From positions 211,389 to 275,388 of the forward strand of contig CAUYUJ010010424.1 in NCBI GenBank assembly GCA_963575745.1: 64,000 bases of DNA, given 5' to 3'. Numbering within the stretch: the first letter of the stretch is position 1; the number at the start of each line of letters is the position of its first letter. This stretch comes from Prorocentrum cordatum (taxonomy: Eukaryota; Sar; Dinophyceae; Prorocentrales; Prorocentraceae). The notes below the pieces were generated by a model that worked only from the letters and a program-made list of their open reading frames with translations, was not told where the DNA came from and made no database searches. Shown here piece by piece: positions 41,858 to 52,683 of this stretch. The translations under genes and the position numbers were made by a program.

Positions 41858-43858
41858 ATGCCGCCCCAGAGACGCCGCCGCAGCGAGCATGGGCGCGATG
41901 AGCGCCGTAGTCGCAGTCGGAGGCGGCGCGGCAGCACCAGCAGCAGCTCGCCCCCGAGGCGCCACCGCAGCCGCGCGAGGCCCAGGCCCAGCAAGTCCCA
42001 GTACCCCTCGGGCCGCGGCCGCAGGTCCTCCAGTTCAAGTTCCTTACCCCCGCTGGCCAGCGGCGAGCCGCTGAGCGAGGTTGGCGGTGGTGGCGCGCCC
42101 AGCCCGTGCAGGCTCTCCGTCGCGCTGGGGGAGCTCATCCCGACGTCCCCGCCCCCGGGTAACTTCAGCATCCCTGGTGTGACGGGCAAGGCGCGGCCGG
42201 CGGCCCCGGCTCACGCTTTGTCGCCTGGCACCCCGCAGGCCGCTCGTCACGCCAGCGCGCCGCCTGGGCAGTGGCTGGGGGCATCACCGGCGTCGCCGCC
42301 GCCGCCACCGCCGCCTCCGCCGCCTCCGCCACAGGAGGACCCGCCGCAAGCCCCGTGCACCCCGACACCGGTTGCGTCTACCCCCTCCGGGAGCCCACGC
42401 CCCGCCTCCCCAGGGCCGCCGACCCTGAGCCCGCCGCCGCTTCCGGCGGGCTGGGAAAGCCGGCGCGACCCATACAACGGCCAGCTCTACTTCATTCACA
42501 GGATCACGAAGGAGAGCCGTTGGGACCACCCAGCCGCGTCGCAGGCAGCGCCCTCGGATGGCGCGGGCGTGCCCCGTGCCTCCCCCGTGGCCGCGCCAGC
42601 CAAGGCGGCCCCGCGCGCGCAGCCCGACCGCGGCGGGGAGGGGCTGCCGACTGCCGCGGCTCAGGCTGCCCAGGCAGAGGCCCCCCCCAGTGAGCTCCAG
42701 TCCCTGAAGGAGTCCTTGTTCAAGCTCCAGCGCGAGAGGCCGGCGTGGGATTGTTACGCGGGCGAAACAGGCCAGAAGGTGTGGCTCCAGAGGAGCACCG
42801 GTGCAGTCCAGGCGACGGAACCCCACGAGGTCGCGGCGCACTTAGCCGAGGTTGCTAGCTTGCGGAATCGCCTGGCAGTTCTGGAGGGCCGCGCCCCGCC
42901 CGCGTGCCCGCCCACCAGCCAGTCGATAGCGGCGTCCACGCGCGTTGACTCTCAGACACGCGAGGTGCTCAATAGGAGGTTGGAGGCGGAGTCTGTGGAG
43001 CAGGCCCTCCTCCAGGCAGGGCGCGACAGTCTGCACAGCGCTGGCGCGCCTGCCCCGGCGGCGCCGGCGCTAGCCGAGCCCCGTGCCCCAGGCTTGGCTG
43101 CGGGCGCAGGCCCGCTTTCTTCGTTCATGCTGCGCGCGCAGCCCGCGTTCGTTGACCCCCGGGCGCGCGCGGTGGTCAAGAGGAGGCTGGAGGAGGAGGC
43201 TGTTGAGCAGGCCCTCCTCCAGGCGGGGCGCGACGATTTGCGCGTTGTTGGCGCCCCCGCCCGCGTGGCGCCGCCGCATGGCGCGCCTCAGGCCCCCGGG
43301 GCTCCGATCGCTGACCCGCTTGCCTCGGCCACGCTGCGCACGCAGGCAGAGCTTGATTCGGCAGTGGGGGGTTGGCAGCGCCAGCTGCGCGCCGCTGTGG
43401 GAGAGAGTAGGGACGGCCGTATCAGCATGGAAGCGGCGTTTTTGGTGAGCGCGTGCACGGCTCAAGAGGATCTCCACCGCATTGTCGGTGCGATGGGGGT
43501 CGACATCGTGCATGGTGACACTCGCGGCCGAGCCGCCGCAGCAGTGCGCCCGGCCCCTCCCTTTGCCGTAGTGACGGGCGACTTCCATCAGCCAGGGCTG
43601 GAAGTCACGTTTAAAGTCGCCCCCGTGGCCAAATTGAGCATCCAACTAGTCAATAAAAGACAGGGCCGCGTGGTGGTCAAAGGCCGCCGGGGGGCCATGG
43701 AAGCGAATATCGAGGAGCTGCTGATGTATCTAGGGCCTGTGACCGAGCTGCGCGCCGCGGCGCCACCTGTGCAGCAGGTGGGCACCCCCGTGCCAGCCGT
43801 GCGCTTGTCGGCCCGGGAGCGCCTCGCGGGCGCCGAGGGCCTGCCCGGCTTTCAGTAG
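41858..43858 (+). CDS. LINE ORF1: SR-like, WW-domain RNA-binding/chaperone candidate
   Basis: The first in-frame ATG is at 41858; the open frame itself extends upstream to 41612. The product is 666 residues. Residues 1-65 are Arg/Ser dipeptide-rich (RRRRSEHGRDERRSRSRRRR), like SR proteins. Pro/Ala-rich linkers follow. A WW domain starts at LPAGWESRRDPYNGQLYFIH, with Trp199, Trp222 and Pro225 in canonical spacing. A weaker WW-like repeat starts at WDCYAGETGQKVWLQ. Two tandem ~65-residue helical repeats (from about 364 and 433) share RRLE-E-VEQALLQAGRD. The C-terminal ~150 residues form a mixed alpha/beta-looking region (AFLVSACTAQEDLHRIVGAM). In LINEs, ORF1 products bind element RNA and aid target-primed reverse transcription. 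No CCHC knuckle, RRM or transposase-22 signature is visible. Confidence 0.7.
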   Translation: MPPQRRRRSEHGRDERRSRSRRRRGSTSSSSPPRRHRSRARPRPSKSQYPSGRGRRSSSSSSLPPLASGEPLSEVGGGGAPSPCRLSVALGELIPTSPPPGNFSIPGVTGKARPAAPAHALSPGTPQAARHASAPPGQWLGASPASPPPPPPPPPPPPQEDPPQAPCTPTPVASTPSGSPRPASPGPPTLSPPPLPAGWESRRDPYNGQLYFIHRITKESRWDHPAASQAAPSDGAGVPRASPVAAPAKAAPRAQPDRGGEGLPTAAAQAAQAEAPPSELQSLKESLFKLQRERPAWDCYAGETGQKVWLQRSTGAVQATEPHEVAAHLAEVASLRNRLAVLEGRAPPACPPTSQSIAASTRVDSQTREVLNRRLEAESVEQALLQAGRDSLHSAGAPAPAAPALAEPRAPGLAAGAGPLSSFMLRAQPAFVDPRARAVVKRRLEEEAVEQALLQAGRDDLRVVGAPARVAPPHGAPQAPGAPIADPLASATLRTQAELDSAVGGWQRQLRAAVGESRDGRISMEAAFLVSACTAQEDLHRIVGAMGVDIVHGDTRGRAAAAVRPAPPFAVVTGDFHQPGLEVTFKVAPVAKLSIQLVNKRQGRVVVKGRRGAMEANIEELLMYLGPVTELRAAAPPVQQVGTPVPAVRLSARERLAGAEGLPGFQ

Positions 43859-44502
43859 GTGAACGCCCTGTCAGGCGTCGGCGGGGGCCGCTAGCTGCGC
43901 CCCCCGTCGGGGCAGGGGAGTGTGCAGCCGTGTGCTTTCCTTTTCCTACCAGCGCCCGCCGCTCCTGTCCCTTTTTTTATAAATCGGCCTCGCGAAGCCT
44001 AGATGCGTTGAGCAGCGCGCGCTCACGCAGATCTGCATGCGCTTGCCCGACTTGCAGGCTAGGGCTCTAGCGTTAATTCGTCCTGCATAAAAAGATTGCC
44101 TTTTGCATTGCGTTTGGGAGAACGGCCAGGCCTGGGCGCGATGCGAACGGTAAAAGAGGCCTCGGAGCTTGCTTGCGCTGCCTCTCTTTGTTGCCTTGCA
44201 TTGTCGCGCGCGCGGGCCAGGGGCAGTTGCTGAGCATGGCAAGTGCGTGTTGCGCGCGCACGGGTGCGCGTTGCATGGGGGTGCGCGCTGGTCTGCGCTC
44301 CGCTCGTCCTGTCGTCCTGTGTCCTTGGTACGTCGCTCGCCATGCAAGTGTGACAGTGCAGGGAATTGTTCGTCGCCGTCCACTGCCCCTCTGAGCCCTA
44401 GTAGCGAGGCGCCTTCTGGTTCCCCGCCTCCCCCTCATGCCGAATGCCGCCCGCCCTCGGGCGAGTCGGCCTACCCCTGCTTAAGGTGTCGTGGAAAACG
44501 CG
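43859..44502. other. LINE inter-ORF spacer
   Basis: 644 bp separate the ORF1 stop from the ORF2 ATG. It contains T-rich TTTTTTTATAAATCG near 43970 and no long frame continuing either ORF. ORF2 translation would need reinitiation, an internal entry, or a separate trans-spliced transcript. Confidence 0.6.
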
Positions 44503-47500
44503 ATGGCGGACCCCGGGCCGTCGGATCGTGGAGTGGCCTGCGGGCCCAGGGTTTGGCTGACCCTGGGCCACCGGACCCTGGGACGTGTCGGTTGGCTTAG
44601 GGCCGGGGCCCCCCTCCCCCTCCCCCTCCTCCTCATGGCCGCGTTGGAGCCCGTGACCCCCCCCTCCCGCCCTCCCCCCAGCAGCCGCTCTCTGAGAAAC
44701 GGGGGGGGAGCTGCCCGGCCGCGCGTCGTGGGCCGAGCGATGGCGACTGAGGCTACCAGCTGCGTGCGGCGGGACCAGCGGGGAGAAACCCAGCGGCAGT
44801 TGAGCCCTTTTCGCGCCTTCTGCCAGGCGTGGCTGGCGCGAAGCCCCCGCAGGCTGGAGGCCGCGGCGGCCCTGCGCGATGCCCTGGCACTCTTGGAGCT
44901 CTTGCCGCCGCGCCCTGACCACATGCTGCAGGAAGGGGGGTCCGCGCTACGAACGCTTTGGGCCTTTGCGGATGAAGTGGCTTATATCTTGCGGCGAATC
45001 CTCGTTCCGCCCTTGCGTGCATTGGGACAGCATGCCGCAGCGGTAGGTTCGCCATTTGCCGGACCTCCGCCTGTCGAGGAGGTAGGCCCAGAGCGTGAGG
45101 CCTCCTGTGTCCCCCCCGCCCGCTCCGTCCTTCGTCTTGGCACTCTGAACCCGGGCCGGTGCGGTTTTCTCCAGTTAGGCGCCGACCAGCTTCTGGAATG
45201 GCGTCTCGAGGCAGTCGCTTTTGCCCTGGACGCTCAGTCGGTTGACATCTGCATCCTCCCGGGGGCGCGGTTTCCCGAGGGCGCAACGCTTCCCCAAGGT
45301 TTCCCATATTGCTGGGATGGGGCGCGCTCGGGGTCGTGGGATTCGGTAGGCATCTTTTTCCGCCCCGAGGTAGAACACATGCTGCGCCCGGTGCCGGATT
45401 TTTCTTCAAACCGGGAGCAGTGGTTTGAGGTTTGGGGCGGAGGGGCCGCGCCCAGTCCTGCTGTCATCCTTTGCGCGTTCTACCCGAAGCACGGCGGGGA
45501 CACAGACACCTGGAAGTCCATTGTAGCGCATGCGGCTTTATGTCGTCATCGGTACCCGCGGGCGCGCTTGATTTTAGGCGGAGATGCAAATGTCCATTTG
45601 GACTATCTTGCTGACCATGTGGAGCCTTGTAGCTGCGCGCACTGCAAGCAATCCCCTGCAGACAGAGAGATCCAACAGTGGCTTGTGGCTGCAGGGCTTG
45701 TGGCTTTTAACCCCCCCGCGCCAACGCATGTGTCTGGCACCTGCATCGACCTTTTCATAGGCATGAGAGATTCGCCCCTTCCTGTCAAGGTACTGCCGGA
45801 TTTTATTGCGCTCTCCGACCACCGACTCGTCATGGCAGAGGCGCCCTGCCAGTTCACGGCCCCGTGGGCGGCGGGCTACGGGAGGGTCGCCTGGACGTCC
45901 GGACCCAGGTGGGACGAGGGCCTGAGGGAAATCTCCGGCACCCTCAGTGCGCTGAGCGAGAGCGTGGAAGCAATTACATGCGCCCCTTGGCTTCAGCCAC
46001 CGTGGTTCGGAGGCAGGGCCAGCAGAGTGCAAAGGCGCGCCGTGGTTAACGTTGCGGCTTGGGCTCGCGATGCCGCCTACACCATGGTGGGACACGCAGC
46101 GGGTGCCACCAAGGTGATAGGGGGCAAGCGTCGCCTCTCGCAGACCACTGCGCGTAGGTTGCTGAACCCAGCGTGTTTCACCTCGCATCAAGAGTTTAAG
46201 CTTGAAGTTGCGCGCGCAGCGTGGGGGGAGCGTAGGAGAGCCGTCCACCGCTATTTGCATTTGCGCGAGGCCAACCCCGGGGCCGCGGAGAGGTTCCTGT
46301 CGAGCTTCTTCCAGGTGCGCACCCGTTTTGAGGTGAGGCTGTCGGACCCGTCCACGGGGGCCGCGCTTACGCCCAGTGCGATGGTTGAGGCTGTTAGGCA
46401 GGATCTGTTTGCACGCGATCGCAATGACTTTGAGCAGGATCCGGGGGCCGAGGAGGCCATGGCACGGCAGGTTTCTTTGATCCGCAGCGCGGGTGCCCTC
46501 GAAGGCGCACCAGCCCGAGCTCCACCTTACACGGATGACGAGGTGCATGCTGCGTTGAGCGCTCTCAAGCCAGGCAAACGCACAATTCATGGGTGTTACG
46601 CCGCCTTGCGCGCAGAGTCACCAGCGGGGGTACGGCTGACCAAGGCCCTAGTGAACCTCGCTCGCGCCGCCGGCGTGACCGCGAAAATCTGGTCACTCAG
46701 GCAGATCACCCCATTGCGTAAGTGCGGCCCAACCACAGTGCGCGCACTCTCCGCCCTGCGGCCAATTTCCATTGCAACGGAGATGGCATCGGTACAAGAC
46801 GCTCTCTGGATAGCCCGAAATAGCGGTGCGCTGGAGGCGTATTGTGGGCCTTGCCAGCAGGGGGGAGTCGGCGACGCCCTCACCCTAGTAATCGGCCTCG
46901 TCGTGCACGCCCAGCTGCGGCATGCGCAGGGCCTCCACACTTGGTGGGCTCTAGCAGATGGCAAGTGGGCTTTCGACGTGGCGTCCCGCCACGCCATGTT
47001 GGTGGGCGTGTACAACGCCGGAGTCCGCGGGCCTGATTGGCTCATTTTGGACGACGTGTTGGCGCAAGACCATCAGTGCCTGTCTTTGCATGGGCTGCTG
47101 AGCCCCGTTTTTATGCTTTCGCGCGGTACAGCTCAGGGCAGGCGGTTTTCTGTGCACGCTTTTAACACCCAGCTCCGTGGGCTTGCGGATGACATCGCAA
47201 AAGTGCTCCCGGAGGGGTGCAGCACGATTGTGCCTCCATTTGCTAGGGCAGCGCTCCTTGACGCGGAGGAAGTCACGCCGCCGGCGCAATGCGTTGAGCC
47301 GCCGCGGGGGGGGCTGCAGCTTGACGGGGTCGTGCAGGAGGTGTCGCTTTTGGCGGCGGCTGAGGAGTCGCCGTGGCCCCAGGCGAGGCGCTTCCTGCGC
47401 GGCGTCCTCAGCGCGCTGTCGTCGCAGGCTGATCGGGTTGCCGTGACAGAGCGTTTGGGGGCTTACCACGTGGAGTCACCGCAATTCGTGGATGACATCA

Positions 47501-48813
47501 CAACGCCCTGCCCGTCAGAGGGGGCCGTTAGGGCCGTTCTGTCGGAGGAAGAGTGGTCGGCGTGCAGCCGATACGCACGGCGCGTGAGGGCCCGCTTCAA
47601 CTATGATAGGGGGAAGACGGCAGTCCTGCCCCTTCTGGACGCCCCCCCGCCCTTGCTAGCTGGAGCCCCTGTGGTGCGCGCGAAAGGGCTTCTAGGAGTT
47701 CTAGTGGACTCGGGCCTCACGTTTCTGCCGTTGCTGCACAGTACGCTCGCGAGGGGCAGGTCGCTGTTTGACGAACTTTTGCAGGCGGCGGAGTGCGGGG
47801 GCTTCTCCATCCCAGTTGCCGCAGCTCAAGTCCCTCCCCGCATTGAGTCGGTAATCCTATACGCTTCCCCGTTGTTGGCCCTAGCCGAGGGGGCTGAAGC
47901 GGCCCTCAACCGCTTACAGGTAGAGTGGGGCCGCAAGCTGCTGGGCTGCAATGCTGGCCCGCCCGTGCGTCACAGCGCGGTCGTGGCCCAATGCGGGTGG
48001 CCTTTGAGGCTGGGCACGAAGTTTCTTGAGCGTGCCTTGCTAGCGCGAGCCAGGCTCGCAGTCCTCCCGCTCGACCACCCGGCGTCCCGAGCCTGGCAGG
48101 CATCCCGGTGCCTGCACGCCCCCTCTTGGGTTACTGCGGTAGCTGCGCTCGCTGGCCGCCTTCCGTCGCCGCCAGTGCAACTGGACCGACACCCGGCATG
48201 CGCTGGGGAGCAGTTGGAGGCTGCGCGCGCCCATCCAGCGAGGCGCAGGGCCCTCCTGGAGTGGTACCGCTGGCAGGTCGTGCGCCCAGCGCTGTTGGAG
48301 TATGACCGGCAAGCATTCAGGAAGGCAGCGTCATGTGTTCTCCCGGCGTTGCGCCGTTCCTTCGCTGAGCTTTGCCCGGGCCCGTCCCTCCCTGACTGGA
48401 ATCTTCTGGGCTGGGAGTCGTCTCCAAACTTTTGGAAGCATTACCGGTTGTGGGCCGTCATACGCATGACGGGCTGCTGGCCCCTTGCCGTGCTTGGCCA
48501 GGGTGGGCTGCCAGCCACGCTCTCGCGGTGCGGGGCATGCGGAGCGTCGAATGTAGCAGTCGACCATCCCCTGGTAGCGTGTCAGGCCACGGTTCAGCAC
48601 CGTGCCCTCCTTGCGCGCGACGGCCCGCCCATGCAGGGCGCCGCCCCGGAGTTCGCCTTACAAGTCCTTTTTTCCGAGGGTCTCCCGTCGCGTGCGCGTG
48701 CTGCGCGCGTCAGTTACGTGGGCGCTGCAGTTTTGCAGGCTGCTTGGCCAGCGCCGCCCCCTCCGCCTCCGCCTCCCCCTCCGCCCCCCCCCCCGCGCGC
48801 CCCCCCGAGCTAG
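44503..48813 (+). CDS. LINE ORF2: APE endonuclease, reverse transcriptase, CCHC tail
   Basis: 1436 residues from the first ATG (the open frame starts at a GTG four codons earlier). An exonuclease-endonuclease-phosphatase domain spans about 205-445: LGTLNPGR, Asp361 and Asn363 in GGDANVHLD, and Asp439-His440 in SDHRLVMAEA are the expected catalytic positions. The RT domain spans about 690-1060: motif A DGKWAFD with Asp819 and Asp825, motif B-like SRGTAQGRRFSVHAFN, and motif C FVDD at 997-998. A thumb-like region follows (GLLGVLVDSGLTFLPLL, GGFSIPVAAAQVPPRIESV). Near the C-terminus is C-x2-C-x8-H-x5-C (from Cys1343). It ends in a poly-Pro run. It nicks target DNA and copies the element RNA there. 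There is no RNase H. All catalytic residues seem present, so it could be active. Confidence 0.85.
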   Translation: MADPGPSDRGVACGPRVWLTLGHRTLGRVGWLRAGAPLPLPLLLMAALEPVTPPSRPPPSSRSLRNGGGAARPRVVGRAMATEATSCVRRDQRGETQRQLSPFRAFCQAWLARSPRRLEAAAALRDALALLELLPPRPDHMLQEGGSALRTLWAFADEVAYILRRILVPPLRALGQHAAAVGSPFAGPPPVEEVGPEREASCVPPARSVLRLGTLNPGRCGFLQLGADQLLEWRLEAVAFALDAQSVDICILPGARFPEGATLPQGFPYCWDGARSGSWDSVGIFFRPEVEHMLRPVPDFSSNREQWFEVWGGGAAPSPAVILCAFYPKHGGDTDTWKSIVAHAALCRHRYPRARLILGGDANVHLDYLADHVEPCSCAHCKQSPADREIQQWLVAAGLVAFNPPAPTHVSGTCIDLFIGMRDSPLPVKVLPDFIALSDHRLVMAEAPCQFTAPWAAGYGRVAWTSGPRWDEGLREISGTLSALSESVEAITCAPWLQPPWFGGRASRVQRRAVVNVAAWARDAAYTMVGHAAGATKVIGGKRRLSQTTARRLLNPACFTSHQEFKLEVARAAWGERRRAVHRYLHLREANPGAAERFLSSFFQVRTRFEVRLSDPSTGAALTPSAMVEAVRQDLFARDRNDFEQDPGAEEAMARQVSLIRSAGALEGAPARAPPYTDDEVHAALSALKPGKRTIHGCYAALRAESPAGVRLTKALVNLARAAGVTAKIWSLRQITPLRKCGPTTVRALSALRPISIATEMASVQDALWIARNSGALEAYCGPCQQGGVGDALTLVIGLVVHAQLRHAQGLHTWWALADGKWAFDVASRHAMLVGVYNAGVRGPDWLILDDVLAQDHQCLSLHGLLSPVFMLSRGTAQGRRFSVHAFNTQLRGLADDIAKVLPEGCSTIVPPFARAALLDAEEVTPPAQCVEPPRGGLQLDGVVQEVSLLAAAEESPWPQARRFLRGVLSALSSQADRVAVTERLGAYHVESPQFVDDITTPCPSEGAVRAVLSEEEWSACSRYARRVRARFNYDRGKTAVLPLLDAPPPLLAGAPVVRAKGLLGVLVDSGLTFLPLLHSTLARGRSLFDELLQAAECGGFSIPVAAAQVPPRIESVILYASPLLALAEGAEAALNRLQVEWGRKLLGCNAGPPVRHSAVVAQCGWPLRLGTKFLERALLARARLAVLPLDHPASRAWQASRCLHAPSWVTAVAALAGRLPSPPVQLDRHPACAGEQLEAARAHPARRRALLEWYRWQVVRPALLEYDRQAFRKAASCVLPALRRSFAELCPGPSLPDWNLLGWESSPNFWKHYRLWAVIRMTGCWPLAVLGQGGLPATLSRCGACGASNVAVDHPLVACQATVQHRALLARDGPPMQGAAPEFALQVLFSEGLPSRARAARVSYVGAAVLQAAWPAPPPPPPPPPPPPPPRAPPS

Positions 48814-49235
48814 GGTGGTTTCGTTCCCGCAACCAAGCCAGGGTGGGCTGAGGCACAACCTGCTATGCCGTATCCCTAGACAGGCGCTTGTTGGCCCTGC
48901 CCGGTTGCCCGTCCGCCGCGTGGGCTGCGAGGGGAGGGGGAACACGGGCGCGTGCCTCATGTGATCGAGCCTCCCCGCTCCGGCCGCCCCAGGAAGGTCC
49001 CGCGCTGTCCGTCCGGCGTGGGCGGGGAGGGCGGCAGGCAGAGAGGTTGTCGATGTGTGGGCAAGATGGGGTGTGAAAGACCACTACCTGACGGCGTACA
49101 TATCCTCCCTCGGAGCGGCTGGTACCAGCAGCTGTGAGGGGCGGCGCGCCCGGGGCCGGGCGGCGGGCGCCCCGCGGGCGCCCGGCGCGGGACCCGGAGT
49201 GCGCTGTATGAGCGAAACGAACGAACGAAAAATGG
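48814..49235 (+). other. LINE 3' UTR
   Basis: Shares blocks with the minus-strand copy at 53830-54240, including the GGCGGCAGGCAGAGAGG type, GTGTGGGCAAGATGGGGTGTG, GCTGTGAGGGGCGGC and CGGAGTGCGCTGT. Conservation between copies marks it as part of the element. It ends in a short AACG/A-rich tail. Confidence 0.7.
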
Positions 49236-49239
49236 GTAA

Positions 49240-52200
49240 GCTGGCGCGGGTCGAGGGCAACCCGCGGAGGCGCAGGAGGAGGCCTGGGGGCCCGAGGTTC
49301 AGGTTGGGAAGGGTTCCCGAACTCCGGTCCCAAAACCTGCGCACTAGCCCAGGAGACATATGTAGCATTCGCAATAGCTTCTGTGAGCCGTATCTCTAGG
49401 GCCCCATGAAAGCTCGGGCTAGGACAGACAACGTGCAACGCAACCGAAGCAAAGAAATCCGCTCACGCGTTGCCAAGCCACGCATGGACCCCCACCCCCA
49501 TCTCCAGAACCGCCTCCAGCGTCGTATGAAAAGGAGTCAAGGCGAAACTAGGAGGAGGCCTGGCCTGCCGCTCAACCACGCCTCGGAGCGCTCTCCAAAT
49601 TTCAGCGTGGCGAACAGCGCACATAGCCTCACGCTCGCGCCAGCTCTGCCCTTCCTGGGCCAGGGGACCATGGTCAGACACGGTTCGCGCAACCTTCGGA
49701 GACGCCTTGACTGCCTGCAGGGCTGCATACCTCGCCGCTCGGGGCACCGACTGAGTCCCTGGCAGGCTCCCAAAACGAGCCCTGGAAGCTCTAACTGCAT
49801 CACCTCCCACGCACACCTAGCCACCTCCGAGAACTCCATGCCCTGGCCAGCCTCATCCGTGCACACAGCGCCAGCCTAAGGGATGGTGGGGTCCCCCACT
49901 CAAACCATTGCTCAGGAGTTCTGTCGGGCCTCTCGGAGCTTGGCGGGAGCAGCGGCCACGCATAAGCATATGCAACATTATCAAAATCAGGGGGGAGGGC
50001 GCCCATGGCCGCCTTACGCAGTCTCTCACGCGTCTTGAGCAGGCGATCCCCCTCAGGGAAGTTTTGAATCTCGGGTTGGCTGTCAGCTCTTACCGAGTCA
50101 AGTTCTAGCAACTTCGGAGAACCGTACCATCTGTGGCCAAGCTTTTCACGAGGCGCACCACAAGCAAGACAATTACGCTCTTCGACAAAACCGACTCTCC
50201 ATTTCTTCTCCCGTGGCCACCTGGCGCCTGCCTGTCCACAGGCACTGCAGAGCGCCAAGGTCCGCGGACCGCCGCACCGCTCTCGACCCTGACACGCAAG
50301 CTCGCATACCTTTGAGCCAGATCTGCTCGTCCTGGAGCTCTGGGAGGTGCTCCTAGATCTTCCTGATCTGCCAGCGGTGGACCCCCTGCCCCAGCACGTC
50401 GCGAAAGACCCGCGGCGCAACCTGGAGGAGCGAGGAGGAAGTATTGAAGTCGGTGACGATCTCGTGGGCTGACGACATGGACCCTCCAACACGTCGGAGC
50501 GACATCCAGACTGCCGCTAGAGGTCCCTTGACCTTGGCCCAACTCTCCGCGCGGACATCTGAACGTGCATGTGCTGCCAGGCTACCAGCAACTCAGGCAG
50601 AGGTGCTCTGGCCCCACATATCCAGGTAGCGTAGAGAAACAGCACGTCGGCTGTGGCCTTGTAAATCTGGTCATACTTCGCACCCGGCTGCATTAACAAC
50701 CCCATGGTACGAACGGGGCGAAGGATGTGTTCGGCAACTCCAACAACAACACTGGCTCCATGCAGCACCGCAGGCGTCGTTTCGCCAACTGGCTCACCAC
50801 CTTCGTTGTGTGCGCACCTGCGACCACCAATCCAAGCTTCTTGATCTGCACGGGGAGCTTCAAGTCTTCAAGGGCCTCCGTGACCTCATCTGCGGCCTCG
50901 GCAACTTCAAAGGCACAGTCTCTCGCCCAGCCTGCCCAGCGAAGTGATCGATCATCTAGAAGCTGCCGCGGCGTAACCGCAGCACGACACATGAGAACTT
51001 TCAAAACGATGGTTGCGATGGAACAGCCCGCAACAATTCCTTGATGCGAAGTGAACAAGAACGACTCACTCGCATGCGCCCTGAGCGTCCTGGGTTGGCT
51101 ATAGTTTTTTATTTGCATCTGCGTTACTCTCGGCGAATATCACACCGCTACAGCCCCGCGAAGAAGGAGGCGTGGCGACACCAACTCGAAGCACTTCCAC
51201 AAATCAATCATGAGTGTCACCGTCTTGAGGCTCCGCGCCTCTGCGATCTCGTTATCCAGGCTGAGGGAGAAAGCTGACGCTGACGAGCTCCGACCTGGCC
51301 CTGTGCCCCATGAATGCGTGCTGCGCTGCGCTGCTGTCCAAGCTGCCGAGATGTGCCTTCTCATTCTGCTCCATATTCTGACAGCCGGCCGGAGCAAATC
51401 AATGAGGCGGGTTCCCCCCTTGGGTTTGGGCAGACAAACAAGGAGCGTGACTAGCCTCTGAGGTGGCCCTCCCAGCTTGTCCTCGCAAGCTGTGAACGTG
51501 AGCGGCAGAGCTGACACTGCAGGACCGGACAAGTGCATGAGCTGTCGAGGGTGTGGGCCTGTCTGGCTGACAGCAGACTTCTCTGGGAAGGTCATGGACA
51601 CCTTCCGCAGTTCATCAACAGTGGGTGGCTCCAGCAAGGGCCAACTCTGCGCATCGGGCGGCAGCTCGGGTTCACCTAGCCCATGATGCTTCCAGATCTT
51701 CGTCCACTGCTGGAGCTCCCTATCCGCAAGTTCGCACGGCTGCCCCGTGTCATGGGTAGGAGGCACTTCGACTGGGCTGCGCACCTTCGTGGACCGATGC
51801 GCTCGTCCAGCGCCGCCGTCGAAACTGCTCCTGGCCCAATCCTGCCATGCCTGGGTGCACTGCGCCTCTGCAAATGCCGTGCGTGCACTGCTTTCATCCA
51901 TGATGCGCTGCGCTTGCTTCTGGAAGTCGGGGTGACCAAAGAGGCGCAAGCCAGCTTGGAATAATGCCTGTGCCTCAACGTCGAGCTGCCGAAGTAGGTG
52001 CTGCTGCTTTTGGAAACGCTGCTGGCAGACAGTCGTCTCATGCATGATTCGCCCAAAGGTGCGGACGTGCTGCTGGAGCTTGGCTTCTGAAGGGTTGCCA
52101 CTTACCTCAGCGATCCTGTTGGCGACGGCTGTCTGGACTGACATTAGGTGCTGGGCCCACCTGGCCGCTACAGCCCACGCCGTCGTAGTGCGCCCATGCT

Positions 52201-52585
52201 GCGCACGCCGCCGAGCAGGCGCCCACGCCACAGCCTTGTCACGAAGCTCAGGTGCACCAGCTCTGCCCAGGTAATCTTTCCGTCTGATGCCGATCAGGTC
52301 GTGACGGTTGGCCAGCCCCCCTTCGATGCCAGCCAGCAGTATATCCCAGGCCTGGGTGAGGTCCTCTAGCGTGTTGGCACCTTCAAGACAGACAAAGAAA
52401 GGGTTCCAGTCGATGGGGAACCTAGCACATCCAGGCGCCGCAACTTTGGGGAATCCCCTTGGCTGCTTGCGCTCCCTCTTCTTGCGCTGGAGCCTATCCT
52501 TGGGCAGGTGCAGCAGCACAGGCTGGTGCGGCCAGAGTGTTGCGTCACTCTGCACCGCGACCTGGAACGGCACGTCATCCACCAG
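49240..52585 (-). pseudogene. Decayed RT-RNase H non-LTR retroelement
   Basis: Read right to left on the minus strand. A linker domain precedes the RT fingers (VCLPKPKGGTRLIDLLRP, RIWSRMRRHISAAW), then motif A region TVTLMIDLWKCFELVSPRLL (about 51180). A stop and frameshift follow, then motif B HQGIVAGCSIATIVLK (about 51035), and LLDDRSLRWAGW at the motif C position (about 50950). Further frames give a Cys cluster (LCSACGQ...NCLACGAPREKLGH, about 50200). An RNase H domain comes last, in pieces: VCTDEAGQGMEFSEVARCAW (about 49865), ARYAALQAVKASPKVARTVS (about 49730), VHAWLGNA*ADFFAS with TGA (about 49460). At least five frame changes or stops show it is dead. This lineage differs from the EEP LINE next door. 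Its 3' side meets the LINE tail at about 49235. Confidence 0.75.
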
Positions 52586-52589
52586 CGAG

Positions 52590-52591
<2 letters not shown>

Positions 52592-52680
<89 letters not shown>
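52592..52680 (+). repeat. (GT)n microsatellite
   Basis: About 44 uninterrupted GT repeats, sitting inside the 5' coding part of the minus-strand RT element, where it reads as a His-Thr run. Confidence 0.97.

Positions 52681-52683
<3 letters not shown>

Larger units (their letters stand above)
41100..49235 (+). mobile_element. Near-complete two-ORF LINE (APE-type non-LTR retrotransposon)
   Basis: The element comprises a 5' leader (about 41100-41857), ORF1 (41858-43858), a ~640-bp spacer, ORF2 (44503-48813) and a ~420-bp 3' UTR. The 3' end is set near 49235 because a truncated relative (53830-54710, minus strand) shares the 3' UTR up to CGGAGTGCGCTGT and CGAAACGAA. Here an A-rich (AACG)n-like tail CGAACGAACGAAAAA follows. 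Both ORFs are intact, so the copy may be young. The 5' limit is a guess. No target-site duplication was identified. Confidence 0.75.
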
